Positions 35,366 to 44,375 of a DNA stretch of 64,000 nt are shown one piece after another (positions within the stretch are counted from its first letter, which is position 1; every line of letters starts with the position of its first letter). The stretch spans positions 310,001 through 374,000 of the forward strand of contig NZ_JAEMHK010000001.1 of assembly GCF_016458235.1 (NCBI RefSeq), written 5' to 3'. This DNA is from Geomonas propionica. GTDB lineage: Bacteria; Desulfobacterota; Desulfuromonadia; Geobacterales; Geobacteraceae. The position numbers and the translations under genes are program-made. The notes under the pieces were generated by a model that worked only from the letters and a program-made list of their open reading frames with translations, was not told the DNA's origin and ran no database searches.

Positions 35366-35380
35366 TAGACCGGTCGTCTA
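35366..35380. promoter_or_regulatory. TetR 3 operator, site B
   Basis: TAGACCGGTCGTCTA, an exact copy of site A, begins 12 bp before the TetR 3 start codon. Confidence 0.75.
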
Positions 35381-35614
35381 CAGAGTGTCAACTGTTTTTT
35401 TACGTCTCAAGGCCGGGGGAGCGTTTGGACGGGCAAGGGTGGGTGGGCACTGACGATGGAGCGACAAAAGGGTGAGTCGGCAAGGTGGGATGACCATTGG
35501 CCTCGTGCGAGGACGTATGGGGTAATCACCTACATGCGCGATCAGCGCCCCTGTATCAGAATCCAGATGATAAATCCCATCTACTATCCGAAAGATAAGA
35601 TTGGCTGAGTTCAC

Positions 35615-35929
35615 TTAAAGACCGAAGACCGGGCGTGGCACTGTGGAGATCGCCCGGATACGCTGAACATCATTGAGCCAGCGACCGCACCGCTTCAGGT
35701 GGTCAGCGCCACACTTTGGAAGTAGGCCCGAATCAATCACGACGCCATCGATCTCGAGGACGAGCTCACCTCCGGTTACAGGCAGCAATGTGGGCGCGTG
35801 TTCCATGAAAAGCAGGGATGCACGCAGGTTCCTTACGTTTGTCTCGATCCATTCCGTCATGAGAGTGAGGCGCGGACCATCGGCGGGCTTCGTTTCGCCT
35901 GGATAGTTTTCGCCGTAGATGCTGATCAT
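35615..35929 (-). CDS. Hypothetical protein, small, island-specific
   Basis: A 104-aa protein starting MISIYGENYPGETKPADG behind GGAGAAGGGG. It has no Cys motif apart from KCGADHLKRCG, and no signal. Not recognised. A frame with a GTG start follows directly at 35614 but has no ribosome site, so I leave it out. Confidence 0.5.
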   Translation of the reverse strand: MISIYGENYPGETKPADGPRLTLMTEWIETNVRNLRASLLFMEHAPTLLPVTGGELVLEIDGVVIDSGLLPKCGADHLKRCGRWLNDVQRIRAISTVPRPVFGL

Positions 35930-36357
35930 TACAGCCCCTTCTCCGTGTTTCTGGATTGTGCAGATCGACAAGCTCTTTCACCAAAGCCCTCTCGTGGATA
36001 CGATCTTTTTCTAAGGTTTCGTAGTCTCCGTTCTCTCCTCATCATCGATCAACGAGAAAAGCTCGGCATGGGTAGAGACCTCCCGCCGCCGCTTTTTTTC
36101 GCGAATGCGTCCAGAAGACCCAAAAGCGCTCTTCGTCTTGATCGTGCCCCGACGGGGCCAGTGAGCATGAAAGTTCGGCCAGAGATGTAGCCATGCCGCG
36201 TGAGCGGGTGCTTACTCTGCACCTGCCTTGTCGTAGGACGAAGATATATCACGAATAACAGAGATATTATTAGCCGCCTGTCATATCCGCCACACATAGT
36301 CGCCATCGGGGGCATACCCAAAAGGCCCCAACAGCCTATAAACTCAGCCAGATTTAG
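35930..36357. other. Gene-free stretch before the small hypothetical gene
   Basis: About 430 bases with frames only in mutually inconsistent phases and no recognised element. There is no obvious transposase repeat of the 16-bp family here, which argues against an element end at this place. Confidence 0.5.
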
Positions 36358-36582
36358 TTATGCACTGCCCAACCGATTCATCAAATCCAACAATCGCGTA
36401 CTGACTCGTCCTTCACCATCGTCCTTGTTATACCCGATCAGGTACCTTTCACTTCTTTTCGGGCCATCGGCAATCTCCACGACTCTCCATCGGGAAAGAT
36501 TTATTGACGGCTGCACTGTTACGCCTGGCGTTTGCCAGATTCCCCCAAGACACGCGTTGAAGATCTCTGCTGATTTAGGCAT
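36358..36582 (-). CDS. Small hypothetical protein near the transposition genes
   Basis: A 74-aa protein starting MPKSAEIFNACLG with a GAGGAG site 6 bases before the ATG. It contains LSRWRVVEIADGPKRSERYL and a C-terminal GRVSTRLLDLMNRLG. It has the style of small proteins found on mobile elements. Family not recognised. Confidence 0.55.
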   Translation of the reverse strand: MPKSAEIFNACLGGIWQTPGVTVQPSINLSRWRVVEIADGPKRSERYLIGYNKDDGEGRVSTRLLDLMNRLGSA

Positions 36583-36695
36583 GGCTTTCTCCTCAGGTAC
36601 GGTGTCCATCTGCTGTTATAAGAACTCTACCAGGTAGCCCTGCCTCATCAGTATCCCACCATGATTGCCGCGCTGGGTTCATCTGGATAGTGGTT

Positions 36696-37637
36696 TCAAC
36701 TGCGAGGCCTGTTCATGCTACTCCGAAAATCCTGAACAGCGGCGAACATCTGGCGCCAGTCTGGTGCTGGATCACCCATCGGATTCAAGAGGATTTCTAG
36801 ATCTTCGGCGCCATCAGACAATCGTGTCCTTTCGTCGCCCCAAGGTAGCGTAGCGACACCAACCGATAAACGATTCAATTCTCGCATGATCATGCAGAAA
36901 TCCCTTATCCGTTGCTCCCCGACATTAGAAGCGAAGATTACCCAGTATCTGGTAAAGAATCCAGAATAGGACAAAACACGTTGCAGGAGCCGGTCTAAGT
37001 TGACAGATTGGTCAGGGATACGCGTCAGGAAGAAATCGAAGCCGAGGACCGGTGTAAAACTGTTGGTTCTGGATCTATATCCGACTACGCTGATCGGAGG
37101 AAACCTCAAAGGTTTCTGAGATAAATCGAAAGGTTCCTCGAATAGCTTGGATGCAGAAGCCTGCAAAGCCGTTAAGGCAGCAGCTTCAAAATCTTTTACC
37201 TCAAACCGTGCAATCTGATGCGCTGAGGCAACATCGGTCTTGTCGGCAACGGTGAACTCATATTTTTCTCGCAGCTTTCTGATTGTCATCCTGCCTGCCA
37301 CAACTTCCAACAGCATCTGGATCCCCTGCTCAGGATCGACTTGGTGCAGTCGTTTTACGACCTCAAGGGTTGTAAACGGAAGAAAGTTCGGATCGATACC
37401 GCTCAGTTCGGGAAGAAGATCCTTAACAGCATCAAAAAAATCCCTTACGACGATCATTCTATTTAAGGTGTTCGGACTGTACCCGGACGCTTCTGAAGCG
37501 TCTCGTAGCCGCCGAGCGGGATGAGCAGTGCGAACCGCCGCTTCCTTAACTCCTTTAACGATACCGGCCACGGAATACCAGTTGTTTTTGAGCTTCTGGA
37601 GAGCACGAAGCTCATCGAAGAGATCCTGGTAGCTCAT
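36696..37637 (-). CDS. Hypothetical protein, possible DNA-binding accessory of the Tn7-like element
   Basis: A 313-aa protein. I chose the ATG at 37637 (MSYQDLFDELRALQKLKNNWYS) because AAAGGAG precedes it; an upstream ATG would add 29 basic residues. Residues 20-75 are helical and basic (YSPNTLNRMIVVRDFF) and could form a helix-turn-helix. The C-terminal 150 residues have an alpha/beta pattern with GFDFFLTRIP and RYWVIFASN, compatible with a nuclease-like fold, but I see no catalytic triad. It is divergent from the degenerate TnsA-like gene, across a promoter with two inverted repeats, so it may be a regulator. Function unknown. Confidence 0.6.
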   Translation of the reverse strand: MSYQDLFDELRALQKLKNNWYSVAGIVKGVKEAAVRTAHPARRLRDASEASGYSPNTLNRMIVVRDFFDAVKDLLPELSGIDPNFLPFTTLEVVKRLHQVDPEQGIQMLLEVVAGRMTIRKLREKYEFTVADKTDVASAHQIARFEVKDFEAAALTALQASASKLFEEPFDLSQKPLRFPPISVVGYRSRTNSFTPVLGFDFFLTRIPDQSVNLDRLLQRVLSYSGFFTRYWVIFASNVGEQRIRDFCMIMRELNRLSVGVATLPWGDERTRLSDGAEDLEILLNPMGDPAPDWRQMFAAVQDFRSSMNRPRS

Positions 37638-37662
37638 GATAATCTCCTTTGATTGTGTTGTG

Positions 37663-37732
37663 GCACTAAGGTGCGACAAATTTTTCTTGACGAGGTTCTT
37701 TTGGTTGCGATAAAATAATGGCACTTGAGTGC
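37663..37732 (+). promoter_or_regulatory. Divergent control region: sigma70-type promoter between two inverted repeats
   Basis: GCACTAAGGTGC (37663-37674) and GCACTTGAGTGC (37721-37732) are near-identical short inverted repeats 58 bp apart. Between them lies TTGACG (37687) with an 18-bp gap to TAAAAT (37711), a plausible rightward promoter for the gene at 37842. A further half-site TGGTGCTAC lies about 10 bases past the second repeat. A repressor binding both repeats would close the promoter; the neighbouring 36696 protein is one candidate. Confidence 0.5.
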
Positions 37733-37841
37733 TACGTGGACCCTGGTGCTACAAATCTTAGCGCTGGTGGGCATCAAAGTCAAGGTAAGGAAGATAGCAA
37801 CAATCGACGGCTGATTACCGCAACGAAAGGGAGGGGACGGG

Positions 37842-38312
37842 ATGATCGGGATTCAAGGGAAAATAACCGGAAACCTTGTGCCGCATGCTCTATCTGGGCA
37901 TTGGCACATGATCCTGCCGAGCACCGATGCAGTGCAGGCTCGAAAAGCAGCGATGGCGAATCGTCGCAATACCCACACGTTTCACAGCGCCAAATGTAAC
38001 CGTGCCGTCATGGTAAACACGCTGCTTGAGCGTGACCGGGCATTCATGCTTGAGGCCGATCCCGACGTTATCCTGTACGAGGAGGCGCCATTTCTCCTTC
38101 AGTGCGACGTCCAGAATGGAACAGAGTCCATTATCCCTTCCTTCATCGTCCTCCGAATTGGTGGACGGCTGGTTGTGGAAGACGTGGTTACACGGGCCAT
38201 CGCTGAGCACCCCCGTCAGTCAAAGCGCATCGTGATGGAAAAGATGGTACTTGAGCGGTACGGCTATGAATTCTTGCTGGTGACTGAAGTCGATATTTCC
38301 CCTAGACAATGA
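37842..38312 (+). CDS. Degenerate TnsA-like endonuclease-fold protein
   Basis: A 156-aa protein. From about residue 45 it follows the TnsA N-terminal (restriction-enzyme) plan: THTFHSAKCNRAVMVNTLLE, then FMLEADPDVILYEEAPFLL, then SIIPSFIVLRIGGRLVVEDV. Family members have PDF and E-V-K at the last two places; here they are PSF and E-D-V, so the metal Asp and the catalytic Lys are missing. It is therefore probably a catalytically dead paralogue of TnsA that keeps the fold for DNA or protein contact. It lies 130 bp before tnsA. A further 26-codon open stretch in another phase after its stop might be a lost C-terminus. Confidence 0.6.
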   Translation: MIGIQGKITGNLVPHALSGHWHMILPSTDAVQARKAAMANRRNTHTFHSAKCNRAVMVNTLLERDRAFMLEADPDVILYEEAPFLLQCDVQNGTESIIPSFIVLRIGGRLVVEDVVTRAIAEHPRQSKRIVMEKMVLERYGYEFLLVTEVDISPRQ

Positions 38313-38442
38313 AATAGAGTCCGCCTCAGCGCCCACAAAAGAAGCAAATTCAGTGGGAATGGACCTGCTTCCGGTTCCGCTCGACGCTGACGGTTCAACG
38401 AAGGAGGCAAGATGGAAAAGCGGAACCATATTGGAGTAAAAG

Positions 38443-39249
38443 ATGGGTTGTAGAAATAGAAGACCGCCGGTTGAGCTTGTGAAGAAGTGGATAGCCCAGG
38501 GTTATGGGCAAGGGGAAGGTGCGGCCTACCGTCCGTTTTTTCACGTCCGTGATGTCCCTTCGAAGGGAAGATCGGCGATAGTCGAAGGGCTCAAGACGGG
38601 CCGAGTTCACCATTACCTGTCCGATATAGAATACCACCACCACATTCTGGCGGAATTCTCCACCAATGTGGTAGATATCCGCGAGCAATATGCGCTGCTG
38701 CCGTGGGAGGAAACGCAGGAGATTGCTAGGGATCTCGAAATTGCGCACCCGATGTACCCCAGCACGAAGACCCCGTTGGTAATGACTTCGGATCTTGTGC
38801 TGACCTTGAAGAATAATGGGTTGGCAGTAATCTCGGTGAAGTACTCGACCGATGTCGAAGGCGCGGATGGCAACCAGGAAAGGACGTTGGAAAAATTGCG
38901 CATCGAGCAAGAGTATTGGAAACGGCGCGGAGTCCCGTGGGTGTTGTCGACGGAAAAAGACATCTGTGTGTTGCGGGCAAAAAATCTGGCCATACTCCGA
39001 ACGGCGATGGTCTCGTGCGAGATCGATTCGGTAATGGCACACCTGCGCGAGTTTGTGGTCATCTTTCAGAAGAAATGGGAGCCTCACAAAACCTTGAGCT
39101 GTATTCTCCTCGAAACCGGGGAAACATTGGGTCTGTCCCTGGATGTCGCCTTCTGTCTTTTCGGTCGAGCCGTCTGGCTGCGCCGACTACCCGTGGACCT
39201 CGACGTCCGAATTGATCACTTTGTCCCGGTGAATCTCGTCTGGAATTGA
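38443..39249 (+). CDS. tnsA: Tn7-like transposase subunit TnsA endonuclease
   Basis: A 268-aa protein matching Tn7 TnsA (273 aa). The catalytic residues line up as E63 (YLSDIEYHHH), D117 (VMTSDLVLTL) and K133 (VISVKYS), against E63, D114 and K132 in Tn7. TnsA cleaves the 5' ends so the element is excised by cut-and-paste. The C-terminal part binds TnsC in Tn7. The start follows GGAG; a 13-codon upstream ORF with a strong GAAGGAGG site (38412) ends overlapping it. Confidence 0.93.
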   Translation: MGCRNRRPPVELVKKWIAQGYGQGEGAAYRPFFHVRDVPSKGRSAIVEGLKTGRVHHYLSDIEYHHHILAEFSTNVVDIREQYALLPWEETQEIARDLEIAHPMYPSTKTPLVMTSDLVLTLKNNGLAVISVKYSTDVEGADGNQERTLEKLRIEQEYWKRRGVPWVLSTEKDICVLRAKNLAILRTAMVSCEIDSVMAHLREFVVIFQKKWEPHKTLSCILLETGETLGLSLDVAFCLFGRAVWLRRLPVDLDVRIDHFVPVNLVWN

Positions 39250-39263
39250 AGAGGGAGCCCTGA

Positions 39264-41411
39264 ATGCCTGACAGGAACGCAGTATTTTTGATCTCAGCAA
39301 AGTGGGTAGGACGTCCCTTTGTTGGGCTCGGCAGATTTCTTGCTGTTGACGGCGAAGAAGCGGCTGCTTTGATTGCAATTCCAGAGAAGCTTGAAAAATC
39401 AGATAAAGCGAAACCTGCTGCCCTTCGTGGCCCTGTCAAAGTCTCCTTGACAGAATTCCTTCTTCAGATTGAGCAAGGTAATGTCACTCCTGCCCAATAC
39501 ACTCTATCACGTCTGGTTGCCGACGGCCTGTCCGAAGCGGAGAGCAGAGAATACGAAAAAAACAAAGTAATCATTTACTCAATGGACCTTGACGATTCCA
39601 TCCTGTTCAGCGCTTCGGCGATGGCGGACCTTTTAAGGAAGGCGAGCGAAATGCACAAGGTGTCAGATAGGAAAATTAGGAGATTGTTGTACGCGTACTA
39701 CGTTGGTGGCCAGACAGATCTTGCACTCATCCCTCAATTCAATAAACGAGGAGGTCCAGGACAGGAGCAGGAGGAGGGGACTGCCAAGCGAGGCCGGCGC
39801 GGGACGAGCAAGGTACTCAAAGGGAGGAATATCCCGTTGCCCGAGGTCAGGAAAAACCTACGGGACGGAGTTGAAAAGCATTATCTCCCCGGAAAAAACA
39901 CGTTTTATGAGGCGCTTGCAGAAACTCTAAAGGAACACTTTCACCGCAAAGGTGCAGACCTGAAAGCAAAAAATCTCGACGACATTTTGCTGCCAAAGGA
40001 ATGTCTACCGACAAAATGGCAGTTTCTCTACATGATCCGGATTGTCGAGAAGGAAAAGGGGAAACGGATCGCCATTCCAGGGAGGATGCGCCAACCGGAC
40101 GAGTCTGTAGAGAAAAGGGGGCGGGCAACTGACGGCGTCCTCGGCCCGGGCCATCGTTTTGAAATCGATGCCACAAAACTGCAGGTACAGTTGGTGTCAA
40201 GGTGGTCAAGAACAGAATTGGTAGGCAATGCGGTACTGTATATAGTGGTCGATGTATGGTCGAGCGCAATAGTCGGATATTATTTCTCCCTCGAAAATGC
40301 GAGTTGGAGGGTGGCTGCCTCGGCGCTGGCAAACACTTTCAGCGGGAAAGGACAGATTTTCGAAAGACTGGGCCTCGACTATGAAGAGAAAGACTGGCCA
40401 TGCCACCATCTTCCGAGCATCTTGATGGGCGATAGGGCCGAGTTGCTGGCCGAAAACAGTATTGGTGTACCCAAAGCAGGGATAAAGGTAGAAATCGCAG
40501 CTCCTATGTGTCCAGAGATGAAGGGGACGGTAGAGAGCAAATTTGCTGAGATCAAGCGAGCCCATTACAGCCTTGCTGGTTCTTACGCGAAAGACAGAAA
40601 ACGTAGAGAGAAGGATGGAAAGGACGACGCGGTTCTGACGATAGACGAAGCGGAGAGGATTCTGATTCAGGTGATTATCGCCATCAATAAACAGCCGGTT
40701 TCGCCAGAAAGAATTCCACCGGAGTTCTTTGAAAGCGGCGTTGAGGGCATCTCGCGGATAGGATTGTTCGCTTGGGGGCTGAAGAGCAAGCCGGGTCTGA
40801 CACGAACCATGTCGGAAGACGATTATAAATATTACCTGCTTTCCCCCGGCACGGCGTCAACAGACCAAGAGGGGATAAAATTCAAAAGTCATGTTTTCAG
40901 GCCCACATGTTCGATGCTTGCGATCATATCCATGAAGACTAACAAGGTTCAGGTGCGGTACAACGAGCACAACGCTCAAATGATCTACTTTTTCAATTCT
41001 TTCTCAGCGGCATGGGAACAAGCGTTCAATATGAATCAAAACATAATGAGGAGGGCGCTGGCTTTTTACGAGTGGGACCTGTTCCGGAAAAATTATGAGA
41101 CCTTGGAAGACGCGGTAAAAATGCAGAACGCCCACGAATTGGTGAGAAACAGGCAGGATAATAACGCAGTCATCCGCAAAGCGAAGAAAGAGAAGAAGGA
41201 GCAGGCAGCAGTGGCGAAAACAGGTAAGAGTCGTTATGCGATCAGGATACAAAAAGCAGACGAGAAAATCGCGCTCCGCCTAGAAGCCACCCACCAGCTT
41301 TTACCTATAACAACTCCTGAACCGATAACACCCAAAGAAGTTGAAAAAAAACCTATCGTGGCCACAAAATCGGTTCCAGCCTCAATAGCGGACCTCTGGG
41401 AGGAGGAATGA
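39264..41411 (+). CDS. tnsB: Tn7-like transposase TnsB, DDE recombinase
   Basis: A 715-aa DDE transposase of the Tn7/Mu/IS21 kind. The catalytic triad is D302 (RFEIDATKL), D390 (LMGDRAELL) and E424 (KGTVESKFAE). The 34-residue spacing of the last two is usual. N-terminal DNA-binding domains precede it, and a basic, Lys-rich C-terminus (about 620-715) carries the AAA+ contact in related proteins. It would bind the 16-bp repeats at the ends and join the 3' ends to the target. It overlaps tnsC by 4 bp. Confidence 0.93.
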   Translation: MPDRNAVFLISAKWVGRPFVGLGRFLAVDGEEAAALIAIPEKLEKSDKAKPAALRGPVKVSLTEFLLQIEQGNVTPAQYTLSRLVADGLSEAESREYEKNKVIIYSMDLDDSILFSASAMADLLRKASEMHKVSDRKIRRLLYAYYVGGQTDLALIPQFNKRGGPGQEQEEGTAKRGRRGTSKVLKGRNIPLPEVRKNLRDGVEKHYLPGKNTFYEALAETLKEHFHRKGADLKAKNLDDILLPKECLPTKWQFLYMIRIVEKEKGKRIAIPGRMRQPDESVEKRGRATDGVLGPGHRFEIDATKLQVQLVSRWSRTELVGNAVLYIVVDVWSSAIVGYYFSLENASWRVAASALANTFSGKGQIFERLGLDYEEKDWPCHHLPSILMGDRAELLAENSIGVPKAGIKVEIAAPMCPEMKGTVESKFAEIKRAHYSLAGSYAKDRKRREKDGKDDAVLTIDEAERILIQVIIAINKQPVSPERIPPEFFESGVEGISRIGLFAWGLKSKPGLTRTMSEDDYKYYLLSPGTASTDQEGIKFKSHVFRPTCSMLAIISMKTNKVQVRYNEHNAQMIYFFNSFSAAWEQAFNMNQNIMRRALAFYEWDLFRKNYETLEDAVKMQNAHELVRNRQDNNAVIRKAKKEKKEQAAVAKTGKSRYAIRIQKADEKIALRLEATHQLLPITTPEPITPKEVEKKPIVATKSVPASIADLWEEE

Positions 41412-42784
41412 GCGAAGTGGTTTATACCCCGCATCCTTTGTCTGAATTTGCCGGCAACCCACTTGTCGAAGTGCTCAAACCCCTTCCGGCCGATTCGATT
41501 GATAAGGCAAAGTTGCTTATGCGGAAGCCGGATTTTGACGTACAAGAGTTGGACCTCGATAGTTCAATGCGGAGACTGTGTACCGCCAGGCTCAAAAGCT
41601 TTATGTTCCCGACGCACAAACATGTCCAAATATTCTCGAATATTCACAGTCTCATAGTCGGTGGATACAAAGACCGAAATCCCTTGACCGCACAAGGTCA
41701 GCAGTCCCTGTACCAACGCTCGACATCGCCATCGACTGTCACCTTCATCACTGGACTTTCAGGCATAGGCAAATCCGCAATGGTACGTTCGATAATGAGG
41801 GCCATCGGGACACAGGTTATAGATCACAGTGAATATAACGGCCGACCGTGTCCATATACACAAATTTTATACTTGATGCAAAACGTGCCGGTGAATTCGA
41901 CGCCGAAAAACATGTGCATGACCCTCGGCAGCGAAATGGATAACCTCCTCCAGAAAGAGATAGTGGCTCCGATCTTCGCAAAGAATAAAACGCACACCGA
42001 CTTCATCCTAGGACTCAAACGGTCGGTGAAACACCTGCGCCTCGGCGCGATAGTCATAGATGAACTCCAAAATGTGAACCTGAGAAAGGGCGCTAACAAG
42101 GAGGAATTCCTGGCCATGGTCAGTAATTTCCGAGATGAGCTAGGTGTGCCAATCATATTGATCGGGACAACGGCAGCCAAGAAAATTTTATTCGACAATA
42201 AGAATATCAGCGTTCTGAGACGGTTTTGCGACGGTGGTTTCGAGGAGCTTGCCCCACAAAAGTCTCACGAAGAAGAAGACTGGTACAAATTCTGTAAAGC
42301 AATGTGGCGTTACCAATGGGTAAAAGACCCCATAGAATTTTCTGATGATATGTGCAAGTTACTGTACACCCTGACACAAGGAGTCACGGGGATTCTTCTT
42401 ACTCTTTTCATTAACTGTCAGATGGCGGCTATCGGAGGGGAAGAGCGCATTGACCAAGACCTGGTGGAGGATGTCTACCAGGAGCAAATGAAACCACTCC
42501 ATGCGGCTCTGGATGCCTTACGGTCTAAAGATCCGGTACAGATTGCCAGATTCGACGATCTCTATTTTAGTGCAGCAAACGAAGTCACAAATTTTGCCGA
42601 TTGTAGAATGGACGAAGTCCGCAAAGCCGAAGAACAAGCCGTTGCAGCAACCGCTGCTTCCGAGCAAACATCTTCCCCTGCGCGAAAGAAAAAGAGGTCC
42701 CCAGAAAAAGTTGCCGAGTTACGTCAGGAACTGATGAGCGATCAAGAGCAATACGTTAAAATGGACGATATTCTCAATGGATAG
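41408..42784 (+). CDS. tnsC: Tn7-like AAA+ regulator TnsC
   Basis: A 458-aa AAA+ ATPase. Walker A is GLSGIGKSAMV and Walker B is AIVIDELQNVNL. A GTTAAKK region follows, then the C-terminal helical part (QEQMKPLHAALDALRSK). TnsC links the target-selecting TniQ/TnsD protein to the TnsAB transposase and prevents re-insertion near existing copies. It overlaps tnsB by 4 bp and tniQ by 8 bp, so all are one coupled operon. Confidence 0.93.
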   Translation: MSEVVYTPHPLSEFAGNPLVEVLKPLPADSIDKAKLLMRKPDFDVQELDLDSSMRRLCTARLKSFMFPTHKHVQIFSNIHSLIVGGYKDRNPLTAQGQQSLYQRSTSPSTVTFITGLSGIGKSAMVRSIMRAIGTQVIDHSEYNGRPCPYTQILYLMQNVPVNSTPKNMCMTLGSEMDNLLQKEIVAPIFAKNKTHTDFILGLKRSVKHLRLGAIVIDELQNVNLRKGANKEEFLAMVSNFRDELGVPIILIGTTAAKKILFDNKNISVLRRFCDGGFEELAPQKSHEEEDWYKFCKAMWRYQWVKDPIEFSDDMCKLLYTLTQGVTGILLTLFINCQMAAIGGEERIDQDLVEDVYQEQMKPLHAALDALRSKDPVQIARFDDLYFSAANEVTNFADCRMDEVRKAEEQAVAATAASEQTSSPARKKKRSPEKVAELRQELMSDQEQYVKMDDILNG

Positions 42785-44375
42785 TCTCAGGGCCTGTCGT
42801 CATTTTCCATCGTTTCCGGTTCCCGCGGAGGGAGAAACCCTATTCTCCCTCTTTACGCGCTGCAAGGCGACGTCAGGCTTTCCCGCTGATGCAATCGTTC
42901 AAGATCTCACGGGACAGAGGCTGAAGTCGCGGCTCCTTGCAGCGCTGCCCGCCTACCTCCCGACAATGGCGGCGAATCTTCACAAAAAACATCCGTTTAG
43001 CGATCCACTAAATGTTATTAGGCAGCACAGCATGTTTCCCTACCTGGCCTACTTCATGCCAGCATCGAAACGGGCCGAGTTCGAAGCAAAAGTAGCCTCG
43101 ACTGACGTGACCCAACCGATTGGGTTGGGTATGGGGCTTTCCAAATATCCTGTCAACATCATGGCCGCGCCGCGTTTTTGCCCCGCCTGCATTGAGGAAG
43201 GAATTAACGAGAACGGATTTCCGTATTTTCGTCGCGAGCACCAACTTCCTGGCGTTTATGTTTGTTGGAGGCACAGGCGGGTTCTTTACCACGGATGCAA
43301 TCGGTGCGGCGAGTATCCGCTCCGAAATAACTCCCTGACACTTGCTGGAGAATGCAATTGTGATTCAGGTATAGAGCCTCTCCAAGCGGTCTCGATGGAA
43401 GGTCCTCCACCTCCTTCGCTCTTATGGTTAGCTGAGCAGAGTGCTCACCTTCTCACCTCTTTAGGCACACAAAGTGATCCGGTTGCTAAGCTCGGACGCA
43501 AGGCCGTGGCCGAGGCAACCAATAGACTTGGCACAGTCGATTACCGCAGTGTCGCAAACAAAATAATGGAGTTTTTTGGAGAAGATGCTCTTCGGTTGCT
43601 GAACATTGATGTGTTTACAAAGGGTGAGCCAGCTTCTTGGATTCGCAGGTTTTTTTATGGAGATCGCGGACAACGGCCGACAATACTTTACCTGCTCCTG
43701 GTGGGGGCTTATTTCAATTCTGTCAGGGAGTTTGAACTCCAGCGATCGGAAGAGATGGCCGAAAAGCGGTCCACGCCTCGAAAGGTAATCAATGCAAGTC
43801 AGCCCCTCAAGAAACATCGTGAAATCCTACAGAAGCTGGTCCGTGACAACAGTGACTTGTCACGCAGTGACTTTCAAAAATTAGCTCCAGGCTCTTACGA
43901 TTACTTAATCAGACACGATAAGGAATTTTTCCAATCGCAAGTAAAGCGAGCAAGGGCGACAGGTGTGTCTCGCAGCAAAAGGGTGGATTGGGCTGCCCTA
44001 GACACGACAAAGGCTTTAGAGCTCGAAGTTTATTTTGCAAATGAATACAATAAGGGCCGAAAGCCTGTTTTCATCACTGCAAGTTCTGCCCTTCAGTCTT
44101 GCTCGATTTTTACGAAATATCGAGCCGATTCCTCACGCTTCCCGAAAGTAGGCGAAATTCTATCAAAAAAACTAGAGGACCGAGACAGCTTCCACAAACG
44201 GCGGTTATACTGGGCGATAAACGAGATGAAACGGACAGGAACACCAATATCAGCAAACAGACTACGCCGTGTAGCGGACTTAGAACTTAAAGTGCTGCAT
44301 CGTAACCGAGAATTCATACTCTCAAGCGTCCACGAAATAGGCTGCGATGTCGACGATAGGTCGTTTCTGTGCTGA
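42777..44375 (+). CDS. tniQ: TniQ / TnsD target-selection protein
   Basis: A 532-aa protein, about the length of TnsD (508 aa) and longer than the short TniQ of CRISPR-associated elements. It has the N-terminal FPVPAEGETLFSLFTRC motif, a zinc finger FCPACIEEG...YVCWRHRRVLYHGC and a basic C-terminal half with several helix-turn-helix-like segments. TnsD reads a specific chromosomal site. The insertion between ssb and plsC suggests the site is in or beside one of these genes; no Cas genes or CRISPR array are present. It is the last gene of the operon. Confidence 0.92.
   Translation: MDSLRACRHFPSFPVPAEGETLFSLFTRCKATSGFPADAIVQDLTGQRLKSRLLAALPAYLPTMAANLHKKHPFSDPLNVIRQHSMFPYLAYFMPASKRAEFEAKVASTDVTQPIGLGMGLSKYPVNIMAAPRFCPACIEEGINENGFPYFRREHQLPGVYVCWRHRRVLYHGCNRCGEYPLRNNSLTLAGECNCDSGIEPLQAVSMEGPPPPSLLWLAEQSAHLLTSLGTQSDPVAKLGRKAVAEATNRLGTVDYRSVANKIMEFFGEDALRLLNIDVFTKGEPASWIRRFFYGDRGQRPTILYLLLVGAYFNSVREFELQRSEEMAEKRSTPRKVINASQPLKKHREILQKLVRDNSDLSRSDFQKLAPGSYDYLIRHDKEFFQSQVKRARATGVSRSKRVDWAALDTTKALELEVYFANEYNKGRKPVFITASSALQSCSIFTKYRADSSRFPKVGEILSKKLEDRDSFHKRRLYWAINEMKRTGTPISANRLRRVADLELKVLHRNREFILSSVHEIGCDVDDRSFLC

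Noticed and set aside
35378-35614. GTG-initiated frame next to the small hypothetical gene
   Set aside because: It begins right after the previous stop but has no ribosome site and its C-terminal half is low in complexity. Not annotated.
36049-36321. Reading frame in the stretch before the 74-aa gene
   Set aside because: Composition and lack of a ribosome site suggest a chance frame.
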